Both the position numbers and the translations under genes were made by a program. Positions 33,397 through 42,990 of a stretch of DNA of 64,000 nt are shown here, piece by piece. Location: positions 2,294,001 through 2,358,000 of the forward strand of contig NZ_CP075338.1 in assembly GCF_023278365.1 (NCBI RefSeq). Reading direction: 5' to 3'. The notes beneath the pieces were generated by a model that did not search any database, was not told the DNA's origin, and saw only the letters and a list, made by a program, of their open reading frames with translations. This stretch comes from Epilithonimonas zeae. Lineage in GTDB: Bacteria > Bacteroidota > Bacteroidia > Flavobacteriales > Weeksellaceae. The first letter of the stretch is position 1; every line of letters begins with the position of its first letter.

Positions 33397-34505
33397 CAGC
33401 TAAATTTGAATAACGATTGCCATTGATTCATTACTTCAGAAATTGTAAAACGTTGGACATTATGTTTAGCATTTTTTCCCATTGTCGACCTCAAATTTAC
33501 GTCTTTAATCAACGATTCTAAATTTTCTGCAAAAGAGTTTATATTTTTATCATCTACTAATAATCCATCACTTTTATTTGTTATAATATTTCTAGGACCA
33601 GTGGGGCAATCATAAGATACAATTGGCAGCCCCACGGAAAGCGCTTCTAATAAAACCATAGGAAAACATTCGGTTTCAGAAGTCATTGCATAAATAGAAT
33701 ACTCTGCCATTTTTAGAGGAATATTATTTGTACTTCCTTTAAAATGAACAACATTCTGTAATTGCAAATCGTTTACTAATATCATTAAATTCTTCTGCGT
33801 TTCTAAATAATCCGGTCCATATATATCTAACTGCCAGTCAGGAAAATCTCTATTAACCAAAGCCCAAGACATTATAAGCTGATCGAAAGCTTTGACTGGT
33901 GATATACGCCCAGCTGCCATAACTTTTTTATTAATTAAATCAGACTGTATACTTTGAGATTCTATAGGATTAGGAATTACAACGGCATTTCCAGATTTAA
34001 CATATTTTTTTTCATCTTCGTTCAGAACCACAATAGTATTGTACTTAGAATCCAGCCAATCATTGAACATAAACTTTAATTTGTTAAGCAAAGATTTATT
34101 TTTTCTAGTACTCTCTTCTTTGTATCGGGAACCGTGTCTTTCTTTAATCAATTGAGATTTCCCTTTTATAAATGGTAACCAATAGTGATCAAAATTAAAA
34201 TTGGGAGAAATAATAACGTCTGGTTTTAGTTTTCCAAAAAGCTTTTTTTGTTTTTTGATATGAGAAAAAGCCTTTAATAAATTTTCAATAGAAAAATAGG
34301 ATTTTGAACGATTATAATTAACACCAAGATCTACAAGATTTATTCTTTCGTCTAATGGATAGCAAGCCTTATGACTATTCTGTTCAGTGGTTATAATATA
34401 AACTTGAATATCCGGATTATTAGACCAGTAATTAGCCTTTGTGGCCATCACCTTTTCTATACCTCCGTGTAAATAAACCTGATCTGTATTGAAGACTATT
34501 TTCAA
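33396..34505 (-). CDS. glycosyltransferase family 4
   Basis: A 369-residue GT-B enzyme with an N-terminal glycine loop (VYLHGGIEKVMATKANYW), a central RHGSRYKEES and a C-terminal KVMAAGRISPVKAFDQLIMSW and SIYAMTSETECFPMVLLEALSVGLPIVSYDCPTGPRNII. It resembles the next gene (34502-35584) throughout, including GPRNII/GPSDII and the final N-A-K-Q-NV-R motif, so the two are probably an old duplication. The two reading frames overlap by four bases (ATGA). Confidence 0.9.
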   Translation of the reverse strand: MKIVFNTDQVYLHGGIEKVMATKANYWSNNPDIQVYIITTEQNSHKACYPLDERINLVDLGVNYNRSKSYFSIENLLKAFSHIKKQKKLFGKLKPDVIISPNFNFDHYWLPFIKGKSQLIKERHGSRYKEESTRKNKSLLNKLKFMFNDWLDSKYNTIVVLNEDEKKYVKSGNAVVIPNPIESQSIQSDLINKKVMAAGRISPVKAFDQLIMSWALVNRDFPDWQLDIYGPDYLETQKNLMILVNDLQLQNVVHFKGSTNNIPLKMAEYSIYAMTSETECFPMVLLEALSVGLPIVSYDCPTGPRNIITNKSDGLLVDDKNINSFAENLESLIKDVNLRSTMGKNAKHNVQRFTISEVMNQWQSLFKFS

Positions 34506-35584
34506 GATTTCAAATTTTTAAATAATGATTTCCATTGACTTGCTATCATTCTCATCTCATATCTTTTAACATTTTGTTTCGCTTGCAAACCAAAATTATT
34601 TCTTAATTCTTTATTATCTATCAATTGTATTATTTTTTGTGCCAATTGATCAATATTACCATTCTCTACAAGAAGACCATCCTTGTTATCTGAGATGATA
34701 TCTGACGGTCCATAATCACAATCAAAAGATATGCAAGGTAAACCACAAGCCATAGCTTCTATAAGTACCATTCCAAAACCTTCAAAACGAGAAGACATTA
34801 CATAAACCGAACTTTCTAAATATTTTTGCTCTATTTCCTTTACAGGTTGATAATGATGAATATTATGCGAAAGATGATCCGTGTCCAACACACTTATATT
34901 TTCTTTTCCATATAAACACAATTGCCAATCTGGAAATTTTTGATTAACAATTTCCCAAGCCTGAACTAATATATCTTGCCCTTTTTGATATGAAATTTTA
35001 CCTACACAAATTACAATTTTGGAGTCTAATTTTGAAGACTCAGTAGGATAGAAAGATAATGGATTCGAAATTACTTTTATATTTTTAAGAGAAGGCCACT
35101 CTTTTTTGTTTCCTTCTGTAAGGACAACAAAACTAGAGAATGTTTTCCCAAGCTTTTCCATAATACTCCATTTGAGTCTCGTTATACTTTTTTTTGCTAA
35201 ACTTTGCCCTACCTTGGCTTCTATTAATTTTGAAACGTGTCTTTCATAAATCCATTTTGCATTAGACTTAATAATGGAAGGTAAGAAAAAAGCCTTTAGT
35301 CCATCATCACAAACTGAGATTATATCGGGGTTCAAATCATTAACTATTCTCTGAATCTCACCTTTATACATTTTAAAATAATGTAGTGGAGAGCCTTTCA
35401 CATCAATAGAAAATAATTTTATCTTAGAACTAAATTCATAAAAAGGATCTAAATGCGCATTATTAAGAGACAAAATTGTGACTTCGTAACCGAAATGCTC
35501 TGCAAAGTAAGATGCTTTTATAGAAAGAACCCTTTCTAAACCACCTGAACCATTGATTCCGTTTGTAATATATAAAAGCTTCAT
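34502..35584 (-). CDS. glycosyltransferase family 4, paralogue of the neighbour
   Basis: A 360-residue GT-B enzyme with ITNGINGSGGLERVLSIKASYF, ERHVSKLIEAK, KIVICVGKISYQKGQDILVQAWEIV, and VYVMSSRFEGFGMVLIEAMACGLPCISFDCDYGPSDIISDNKDGLL. It has the same domain plan and the same motifs as the adjacent downstream GT4, so the pair likely adds two related sugars. No signal or membrane segment. Confidence 0.9.
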   Translation of the reverse strand: MKLLYITNGINGSGGLERVLSIKASYFAEHFGYEVTILSLNNAHLDPFYEFSSKIKLFSIDVKGSPLHYFKMYKGEIQRIVNDLNPDIISVCDDGLKAFFLPSIIKSNAKWIYERHVSKLIEAKVGQSLAKKSITRLKWSIMEKLGKTFSSFVVLTEGNKKEWPSLKNIKVISNPLSFYPTESSKLDSKIVICVGKISYQKGQDILVQAWEIVNQKFPDWQLCLYGKENISVLDTDHLSHNIHHYQPVKEIEQKYLESSVYVMSSRFEGFGMVLIEAMACGLPCISFDCDYGPSDIISDNKDGLLVENGNIDQLAQKIIQLIDNKELRNNFGLQAKQNVKRYEMRMIASQWKSLFKNLKS

Positions 35585-35587
35585 TTC

Positions 35588-36604
35588 TTAAGATATTTTT
35601 CTATTAATATAATTCACTATATAAGAACTAAACAAACTAAGAATAATCAAAACTAAGAATATAGCAGGGACATATTGAAAACTATAAATAAGTTTCGAAA
35701 AATAAATCATACTGAAGAAAAGATGGATAAGCCATATATTAGTTGTATGTGGAGTAAAATAGTCTAAAATCTTATTTCCAACTTTCGAAATATTAATTTG
35801 TAAAAACAAAAATATAAATCCTACTCCTGTAAAAGGAGCTATAATAAAATTAGGAAATATACTATGAAAAAAGATTAACAACCCTATACAAGTTATACTT
35901 ATAATATTTTTATATTTTATTTTTTCTAATATAAAATCTACTTTATTATTCCATTCAAATTTGCAGGCAAAAGAACCAAGCATAAATTGGAATAGAGTGC
36001 AGAAATACAATGCAGCATACCTATGAATATACTCTAATAAATTATTTTCAAAAATATTAGTTTTATATATTCTGAAATAAAATGCTATTAAATATAATAT
36101 TAGAAAAAATAAAAAGAGAAAATAGGGATTCGTTTTTTCCAACAAGGAAAACCAAAATGCAGATGATAACACAAATAAAATATAAATGGTTAAAAACCAC
36201 CAAGCTCCATTATATGTGGGATCTATAGCTGACAAATTAAGTATTAACTTGTTTATAGTGCCCGGATATCCTTCCAATTTGAGCAAACTGCCTATTATAA
36301 CGGCAAACAACAATAAAATTATCCAATAATTGATGTATAGTTTTTTTAGCTTCTTTAAATTATTATATCTATATATGATTTTATTTTTTTGATATGTATA
36401 ATACAAACCATACCCACTAACGAAAGAAAAGATTGGTACACATGCATCACAAAATAAAGATAAATAATATGACAATGGTTTCATGCCAATAAAAATAATC
36501 GGTTTAAAAACATTCAGATAATCTTGATTGAATAGATGCAAAAACAACATCATCAATATTGCTATTGATTTAAGTTGGTTAGATTTCTGTATTGAGATTG
36601 ACAT
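35588..36604 (-). CDS. acyltransferase family 3 membrane protein
   Basis: A 338-residue membrane protein with about ten helices. The N terminus LKSIAILMMLFLHLFNQDYLN contains the first-helix acyltransferase-3 histidine (LHLF), and a periplasmic-side PTYNGAWWFLTIYILFVL segment follows. Such enzymes transfer acetyl or other acyl groups to sugars, here presumably to the capsule repeat unit. There is no SGNH domain, unlike the next gene. The adjacent pair suggests two distinct acylations. Confidence 0.85.
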   Translation of the reverse strand: MSISIQKSNQLKSIAILMMLFLHLFNQDYLNVFKPIIFIGMKPLSYYLSLFCDACVPIFSFVSGYGLYYTYQKNKIIYRYNNLKKLKKLYINYWIILLLFAVIIGSLLKLEGYPGTINKLILNLSAIDPTYNGAWWFLTIYILFVLSSAFWFSLLEKTNPYFLFLFFLILYLIAFYFRIYKTNIFENNLLEYIHRYAALYFCTLFQFMLGSFACKFEWNNKVDFILEKIKYKNIISITCIGLLIFFHSIFPNFIIAPFTGVGFIFLFLQINISKVGNKILDYFTPHTTNIWLIHLFFSMIYFSKLIYSFQYVPAIFLVLIILSLFSSYIVNYINRKIS

Positions 36605-36607
36605 ACT

Positions 36608-38467
36608 CTATTTAATAATTTGATGTATTCTTGGCATTATAATTTTTTGCACACATTGTTCTGCACCATAATTAGAATAATGATTACTATCAAACATATA
36701 AACTTGATTTTCAGAATTATTGGATTTAATAATTAAAGGTACATTATAAATATCAACATAATTTTCTTTTGGAATAATAGTTTTAAGTTTTTTGTTGATA
36801 TCATACGCTTCATCGGAAAGAAACTCATTGTTCCTTCTTCCCAGCTCTTCCAACATTTGCACTTTAGGAAAATCTAGTTTATATGTTTCCGATTGACCAA
36901 TAAATAAATATTTGACATGATGATATTCCAAGTTAGTAATTAGTGACTTGATACCAGTTAGCATTTCATCTTCTGAAAGATTGATATTTGGATTATGGCG
37001 CATCATCCAATGGGCAGAAATAATAACTATATCTATTTTTGAATGGTTGTTTTTTATCATTTTATTAAAAAAGTCATTTTGCAATGCTCTTCTCTCTTTC
37101 TTACCATTTTCTACTGGAATAGGGAGCATATAGCCTAAACTAAGCTCTAACCAATTATAGCGTTGTTCTTTTCTAAATGCACTGGAAAAGTGAGCCATGT
37201 GACTATCTCCAATTAAGAAGATATTTTTTTTCTCTGTTGAAAATGCTTGACATTTTTTAATATTATATTTTGAAATCTTATCATTATTAGTTACATAGCA
37301 TCCACAAGGGTTAAACTGCTTTTCTCTAAATTTCTCATAATCTTTTGAGTAGTTTGCTATTTCAAATTTTCTATTCTCATATAATGATAAAAACTTTAGT
37401 TTGTCTGGTTTCGAGAAAATAAAACCTGAGCTTAAAGTGATAACAACAGTTAGGAAAATAATTAATCTACCATTGGCAAAAAGTTTATTCTTCTCTATAA
37501 AATAATATGACAATAAAGCGGATAAAATAGATAAAATTATTAATAGAAAAATAGATCCACCGCTTATAAATCCAAAGTATTTAAAAAGCACAAACCAAGG
37601 CCAATGCCATAGGTATAATGAATAAGATATATCTCCTAGCAGCTTCGTGATTTTATTATTAAATAATATAGAATTAATATCCGAATAAAGCACGAATGTA
37701 GTAGCTAATACAGGTATAATAGTATAATAAGAAGGCCAGATAATACTTTCGGAAATAAAAAAACAAGATAATAAAATAGTGATGATTGAAATGTATGTAA
37801 CCCATTTTCTAAATACTTGATTACATTTAAAAACACGGCTAAATCCTAATGCAAGACCACCAATACTAAGCTCCCAAAAACGAGAAGGCAACATATAAAA
37901 TGTAAAATTGTTATCCTCCTTGTAAAACAGAAGCATTATAAAAAAGGAAGCAATAGTTATTATTGCCATTATAATCCAAAAAAGTTTTTCCTTTGTTAAA
38001 AAAGTTTTTCTCAGCAATAGAAGCAATAGAGGATAAATCAAATAAAATTGCCACTCTAATCCCAAAGACCATGTATGGAGCAATATATTATCACCAGAAC
38101 TAAAATAGTTTTGATATTTCCAGAAATATAGATTCGAAGAGAAAAAATTAGCTAATAAAACATATTTTGCATTTAGTTTCAAATCTGCTTTTAGAAACAG
38201 AAAAATGGAAATTAATAAAACAAAACAAAGCATTATCAACAATGCAGGAAAAATACGTTTTGCTCTTTTGATGTAAAAATCCTTTAAAGAAAATTTATCA
38301 TTTTCAAAACCCTTTAATGTTATTTGGGTCATTAGAAATCCTGAGATTACAAAAAATACGTCTACACCAATGAATCCGCCAGAAAAGCCATTAATCTGAA
38401 AATGGAAAAACATAACAATTAAAACTGAAATAGCTCGCAAAAAACTTATATCTGATCGAAAATGCAT
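36608..38467 (-). CDS. OafA-type acyltransferase with C-terminal SGNH domain
   Basis: A 619-residue two-domain protein. Residues 1-350 are an acyltransferase-3 membrane domain with the N-terminal FRSDISFLRAISVLIVMFFHFQI and the GGFIGVDVFFVISGFLMTQI motif (conserved RAI and H). The C-terminal periplasmic domain (about 390-619) is SGNH type, with IFLIGDSHMAHF carrying the Ser. A late DSNHYSNYGAE segment supplies the Asp/His. OafA-type proteins O-acetylate O-antigen or capsule using a cytoplasmic acyl donor and a periplasmic transfer step. Confidence 0.9.
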   Translation of the reverse strand: MHFRSDISFLRAISVLIVMFFHFQINGFSGGFIGVDVFFVISGFLMTQITLKGFENDKFSLKDFYIKRAKRIFPALLIMLCFVLLISIFLFLKADLKLNAKYVLLANFFSSNLYFWKYQNYFSSGDNILLHTWSLGLEWQFYLIYPLLLLLLRKTFLTKEKLFWIIMAIITIASFFIMLLFYKEDNNFTFYMLPSRFWELSIGGLALGFSRVFKCNQVFRKWVTYISIITILLSCFFISESIIWPSYYTIIPVLATTFVLYSDINSILFNNKITKLLGDISYSLYLWHWPWFVLFKYFGFISGGSIFLLIILSILSALLSYYFIEKNKLFANGRLIIFLTVVITLSSGFIFSKPDKLKFLSLYENRKFEIANYSKDYEKFREKQFNPCGCYVTNNDKISKYNIKKCQAFSTEKKNIFLIGDSHMAHFSSAFRKEQRYNWLELSLGYMLPIPVENGKKERRALQNDFFNKMIKNNHSKIDIVIISAHWMMRHNPNINLSEDEMLTGIKSLITNLEYHHVKYLFIGQSETYKLDFPKVQMLEELGRRNNEFLSDEAYDINKKLKTIIPKENYVDIYNVPLIIKSNNSENQVYMFDSNHYSNYGAEQCVQKIIMPRIHQIIK

Positions 38468-38470
38468 AGC

Positions 38471-39355
38471 TTATTTTAAAATTGTTTTAAAAATCATCTT
38501 CAAGTCATAAATGTTATAAATAGTCTGGAACGATTTTAAAAAGTAAACAATTCCTTTTAGTCTAATTTTATAATGCTTAGAAATATAAAAAAACATCCCT
38601 CTCATTCTAAAATCTTTCTGAAGATATGTCAACCATTCTTTATCCGTGAATTTTTCTTTAGTCTTCAGGACTTCATTTTTAATAATATCTAAGGATTTTA
38701 AACTTTTTTCCACTCCTGCCTGCGTAATTCTTTCATCCTGATGTTCATACATAATATGCAAAGCATCATTAATAATTTCAAAATTATAATTATTCAATAA
38801 TGCTTTTATCATTAGATATCTATCTTGAAAACGTGCTATATTATCGAATCCACCAATCGCCTCAATTGCACTTTTTCTTATACAAAGCATTGGTGTAAAA
38901 AAATTGCCTTTGATAACGAAATTTTTATAATTACCAACAACAGGAGAATTAGAATCCGCTAAAATTTCCTCATTAGTTTCATAATTAATTCTTTTAAAAG
39001 CAGCAAGACAACCTTCCAATTGTAGATGATTATCTAAAAAAGCAGTCTGAATTTCTACCTTTGAAGGTAAGAAAACATCATCATCATCCAAAAAAAATAT
39101 ATATTCTCCTTTGGCTGTTTCAATTCCTTTATTTCGCGCAAAACAAGCCCCTGAGTTCACGGATAATGCAATATAGATAATCTTGTCTAGGTAAGGTTCT
39201 AAAACTTTATAAGTCTCAATCTGTTCCAAAGAGCCGAAACCGTTATCATCTACCACGATTACTTCTGCAATAACACTTTGCGACAATACACTCTCAATAG
39301 CATTTAGTAAAAAAGCAGCTCTTTTGTAAGTTGTAATAATAACCGATGCTTTCAT
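38471..39355 (-). CDS. glycosyltransferase family 2
   Basis: A 294-residue GT-A enzyme: VIITTYKRAAFLLNAIESVLSQ, IVVDDNGFGSLEQIE, and the DXD-type YIFFLDDDDVFLPSKVEIQ motif. A later MLCIRKSAIEAIGGFDN and LMIKAL segment is typical of GT2 acceptor regions. It lies next to another GT2, with one base shared between stop and start. Confidence 0.9.
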   Translation of the reverse strand: MKASVIITTYKRAAFLLNAIESVLSQSVIAEVIVVDDNGFGSLEQIETYKVLEPYLDKIIYIALSVNSGACFARNKGIETAKGEYIFFLDDDDVFLPSKVEIQTAFLDNHLQLEGCLAAFKRINYETNEEILADSNSPVVGNYKNFVIKGNFFTPMLCIRKSAIEAIGGFDNIARFQDRYLMIKALLNNYNFEIINDALHIMYEHQDERITQAGVEKSLKSLDIIKNEVLKTKEKFTDKEWLTYLQKDFRMRGMFFYISKHYKIRLKGIVYFLKSFQTIYNIYDLKMIFKTILK

Positions 39356-40209
39356 TAATTGTATGTCTGATAAGATTTTTTAATTTTACTCTTATTTTCA
39401 AATAAATAATACAACAGTTTTTTATAATTTTTATTATTTTCTTTTTTTGTGAACATTTCCTTAATAAGGCTATAAATAGTTTTGTAGAAACTAATAAAAA
39501 AACCGCCTTCTATAACTTTAATTTGTATTAGGTAACGTGCTACCAGATGATTCCAAGAGCGCTCTGGTGTCATCTCTCTCTCTTTTCTGTCGTGAACTAC
39601 CTTTGCGTCTTTTATAATTCCAATTTTAAATCCATGTTTTTTAGCACGTAAACACAAGTCTATATCTTCTCCATAAAAAAAGAAAATAGGATCAAAACCT
39701 TTTATTACTTTTAATGATTTTAGAGAAATAAACAGAAATGCACCATTGATGAATTGTGTATCGATAACTTTATCATTTTGAGTTTTTAAAGCTGATACGT
39801 TAACATATTTTTTAAAGCCGTAATCAAAGTCTGCCTCAGTTTCATCAAAATGAACTGGAGACAGTAAACCATAATCTTTGTAATCTGCAGATGTAAGTAC
39901 AGGAATAATTGCATTCCAAAAATCTTGTAATAACCATCCATCATGATTTACTAAAAATACAAAATCATATTCTTCATCTTCAGCAATTTCAAAACCTAAA
40001 TTATTTGCCTTGGCAAAGCCTAAATTTTCCTTAGATTCTATTAATCTAACCTCAGGAAATTTTTCTTTAACAATTTTTAAAGTATTGTCTATTGAACCAT
40101 TATCTATTACTAGGACATCTCCTAAAAAACCGTTTTGGAAAATAGAATTAAGATTCTTCTCAATCCATTTCTCTGAGTTATAGGTTATGATGACTGATAA
40201 TATCTTCAT
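39355..40209 (-). CDS. glycosyltransferase family 2, rhamnosyltransferase-like
   Basis: A 284-residue GT-A enzyme: SVIITYNSEKWIEKNLNSIF, LVIDNGSIDNTLKIVKE, then ESKENLGFAKANNLGFEIA and the FVFLVNHDGWLLQDF metal region. This layout, with the NxGFAxANN motif and ALFISLKSLKVIKGFDPIFFFYGEDIDLCLRAKKHGFK, matches the WcaA/rhamnosyltransferase-like group. The sugar is not provable from sequence. It shares one base with each neighbour in the operon. Confidence 0.88.
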   Translation of the reverse strand: MKILSVIITYNSEKWIEKNLNSIFQNGFLGDVLVIDNGSIDNTLKIVKEKFPEVRLIESKENLGFAKANNLGFEIAEDEEYDFVFLVNHDGWLLQDFWNAIIPVLTSADYKDYGLLSPVHFDETEADFDYGFKKYVNVSALKTQNDKVIDTQFINGAFLFISLKSLKVIKGFDPIFFFYGEDIDLCLRAKKHGFKIGIIKDAKVVHDRKEREMTPERSWNHLVARYLIQIKVIEGGFFISFYKTIYSLIKEMFTKKENNKNYKKLLYYLFENKSKIKKSYQTYN

Positions 40210-41405
40210 TACTCTCCTATTATAGAAATTATATTATCAACACTTTCATAATATTTTTCTTTCTGCTTTACTGCAGATTCTAATATTAGTTTTGAAAGAT
40301 CTTCTTCGCCAATAATATTGACAAAATTTTTATAAAAATCATATGTGGGAGCTATCAGATGATCTACATTTAGATTTGACCAAGTATCAATATAATTATA
40401 AACTTTCGTTTGCTTTGGATTTAATCCCATATATTTTACTCCAAAACTCATTGCTGTAATAACGCCATGTAAGCTAGTACCAATATACATTTGTGAAAAT
40501 GCAATTAATCCCATAATAACCTCTACAGATGGTTGTATGATTAGAGTTAATCGATTCTCAAACGTTTTTTTTAATTCTAAGTATATTTTATTTAAAATTA
40601 TATGATCCTCATGTCCTTTTGCAGTACCTATGGGACACAACACAATATTATAATTCGTATTACTTAATATTTTAAATAGCTCTTCAATTGTCTTACTAAC
40701 CTCATTCTGAATTTTAAATTCGGATATCTGAAAAAAAATGTAGTTTGTAAATAGTTGATTTTTTTCTGTTAATTTTTTCTTTAATCTATCCTTGCTAAAT
40801 ATGTCTGACATAATAATAGCAGAATCAGGATAATTGTACACCTTCTTTGATAGATTTTTAATTTTCGCATAACCATTTGAATCTCTAACAGCGAAATAAT
40901 CCGCATCCTCAATTCTTTCTACATTATTTATATAATTTACACCTCCAACAGAATTGTATATAACTTTTACATCTTGTTTAAAATCTTTCTTATTAATAAA
41001 AAAAGGGAATTCGGAGTTTGCTCCAAGAATCTTTTTTATGATTGGATAAATGTATTTTGATGTGGCAAATGGTGTTTTTTCATAGATTATAGAATAGATC
41101 GGATTTATAAAAGAATACAACCTAGCCCAAGTAGCGCCCAAACTTTCTCCTCCGGCAATAATGATAATATTAATCTTATTATTATTTATATCAGATATTA
41201 GTTTTTTATAATTTTTTGAAGCAAATGCTCCTTTATCGGTTAGATCAGAATTTACAATAGAATACTTCGATAAAGTAATTTCTTTATTCGCTTTCTTTGA
41301 TATAGCAAAATCCAGCATTATAGGAAATAGCAAATCGCCATAGTTCATTCTATCATGAGGTCCCAGTATAGCAACCTTCTTGTAATTAATATTATCCGCT
41401 TTCAT
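40209..41405 (-). CDS. polysaccharide pyruvyl transferase family protein
   Basis: A 398-residue protein of the PS_pyruv_trans family: VAILGPHDRMNYGDLLFPIMLDFA at the start, the IIIAGGESLGATWARLYSF segment, YFAVRDSNGYAKIKNL, and a C-terminal GTSLHGVITAMSFGVKYMGLNPKQTK region. These enzymes add a ketal-linked pyruvate from phosphoenolpyruvate to a sugar, giving the polymer negative charge. Whether this member does so or acts as a related transferase is inferred from family alone. It has no signal or membrane segments. Confidence 0.85.
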   Translation of the reverse strand: MKADNINYKKVAILGPHDRMNYGDLLFPIMLDFAISKKANKEITLSKYSIVNSDLTDKGAFASKNYKKLISDINNNKINIIIIAGGESLGATWARLYSFINPIYSIIYEKTPFATSKYIYPIIKKILGANSEFPFFINKKDFKQDVKVIYNSVGGVNYINNVERIEDADYFAVRDSNGYAKIKNLSKKVYNYPDSAIIMSDIFSKDRLKKKLTEKNQLFTNYIFFQISEFKIQNEVSKTIEELFKILSNTNYNIVLCPIGTAKGHEDHIILNKIYLELKKTFENRLTLIIQPSVEVIMGLIAFSQMYIGTSLHGVITAMSFGVKYMGLNPKQTKVYNYIDTWSNLNVDHLIAPTYDFYKNFVNIIGEEDLSKLILESAVKQKEKYYESVDNIISIIGE

Positions 41406-41409
41406 AAAA

Positions 41410-42990
41410 TTAAAAATTAAATTTTTCTTTTATTATCTGAGAAAATTTTGATCTATCAGATTGGCTTAATCCTAATAATATAATCAAAATAAAAATTACT
41501 ATTGCTAAAATTGCAGCTTTTAAAATAAAGTCTAAAAAATAATTATCAAGATAAATCTTTGCAAAAAAACTTGTTGATAAATAGATAAATGAACTTACAG
41601 CAACAATTACTAAACTAATAGGAAATATAACCTCTTTTAAATATTTAACAACATTTAATCCAATCATTTTTCTAAGAAACAAAATCCTGAATACTAAGGC
41701 TATTAAAGAATTGATAATTAAAATCCAATATACATTGATAGGGTTAGAGGTAAAATAAAAAGTAATCCAAGTTATAGGTAATGTAAGGAAAATAAAACTA
41801 CCAATTATAATCTGATACCATTTTATTTTACCCGTTGCTTGAGCCCCAACCATTAACGGGTTTGAGATTGTCTCTATTAAAGAATAAATTAATGCCAATT
41901 TTAAAAAACTAATAGCATAGGGTGGCACTTTATTGAGCCAAAGGTGCATAATGTAGTCTATATTATCTAAAAATGGAATGACTAGTATAAACATTGCAAA
42001 AAAAGAAAACTTCGAACTTTTATGTATCAGATTTAGTGTCTTCTCTACTTCATCCTTTGCAAAACTTTTTGTAATCTGAGGGTTGAGCGCTACTTGAAAA
42101 TTTCCTACGAAAGATCCAATTATGCCTTGAACCATTAAGGTTAAACTATAAGCAGTATTAGCGATGGGTCCAAAGAACAAGTTTAGCAATATATTACTAC
42201 CTTGCCCTCTGGCAATATTAGCAATATTACCAAATAAATTCCAACCAGAATAGCTCATTAATTCCTTGTAATAGTTTTTATCAAAATAAAACTTGTATGT
42301 AGCTTCTTTGAAATGTTTTTTACAGTAAATTTTATAAATCGTCCTTATAATAAATACAACACAAAATGTCAAGATGGAATAAAGTATTAGCTTATCTGTG
42401 TTGATCTGTACTAATAAATATACAATTAATAACTTAAGTGCTGTCTCTAAAATACTGACATAAGCATACACATTCATGTGTTCTCTAGCAAACAATAAAG
42501 CATTATATGGCACTTGAATTACTTCTAAAACGAATGCAAATATTGAAAACTGGAAAACCCAATTTGCTGCTACTATTCGATCAGCAGGAATCTGTAATTT
42601 GTAATTCACAAACCATAATCCAATGGTTTCTGCAAAAAATAATATGATTAATGAAATTAGAATATGAATATTAAGTGTAGCATTAAAAGTTTTCTGTAAA
42701 CGATCAAAATCATTTCTTCCAATATCGAAGGACAAATATCTTTGTGTTGCAGAAGCCATTGCTGAGTTTAAAAAAGCAAACGTAGAGACAATACCACCTA
42801 CCAAACCATAAATACCATAATCAACTACGCCTAAAGCTTGTAATACAAGTCTCGAAGTAAACAAACCCACTCCCATTGTAAGAAACATACGAAAATATAG
42901 GAACAGAGCGTTCTTTGCAATAGTTTTATTTGTAGACAAAATATAGTATTTATTCAAATGAAGACTATCTCTTAAATAAGCGACTAACAA
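41410..42990 (-). CDS. oligosaccharide flippase (Wzx-type, MOP superfamily)
   Basis: A 526-residue polytopic protein of the PST/MOP flippase group: NKTIAKNALFLYFRMFLTMGVGLFTSRLVLQALGVVDYGIYGLVGGI is the typical amphipathic N terminus, with about 12-14 helices. It should move the lipid-linked repeat unit across the inner membrane. The first Met at 42990 makes the gene overlap the end of wzc by 26 bases; a TTG at 42939 (LSTNKT) would remove the overlap and match the usual family N terminus better, so the start is uncertain. Confidence 0.88.
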   Translation of the reverse strand: MLVAYLRDSLHLNKYYILSTNKTIAKNALFLYFRMFLTMGVGLFTSRLVLQALGVVDYGIYGLVGGIVSTFAFLNSAMASATQRYLSFDIGRNDFDRLQKTFNATLNIHILISLIILFFAETIGLWFVNYKLQIPADRIVAANWVFQFSIFAFVLEVIQVPYNALLFAREHMNVYAYVSILETALKLLIVYLLVQINTDKLILYSILTFCVVFIIRTIYKIYCKKHFKEATYKFYFDKNYYKELMSYSGWNLFGNIANIARGQGSNILLNLFFGPIANTAYSLTLMVQGIIGSFVGNFQVALNPQITKSFAKDEVEKTLNLIHKSSKFSFFAMFILVIPFLDNIDYIMHLWLNKVPPYAISFLKLALIYSLIETISNPLMVGAQATGKIKWYQIIIGSFIFLTLPITWITFYFTSNPINVYWILIINSLIALVFRILFLRKMIGLNVVKYLKEVIFPISLVIVAVSSFIYLSTSFFAKIYLDNYFLDFILKAAILAIVIFILIILLGLSQSDRSKFSQIIKEKFNF

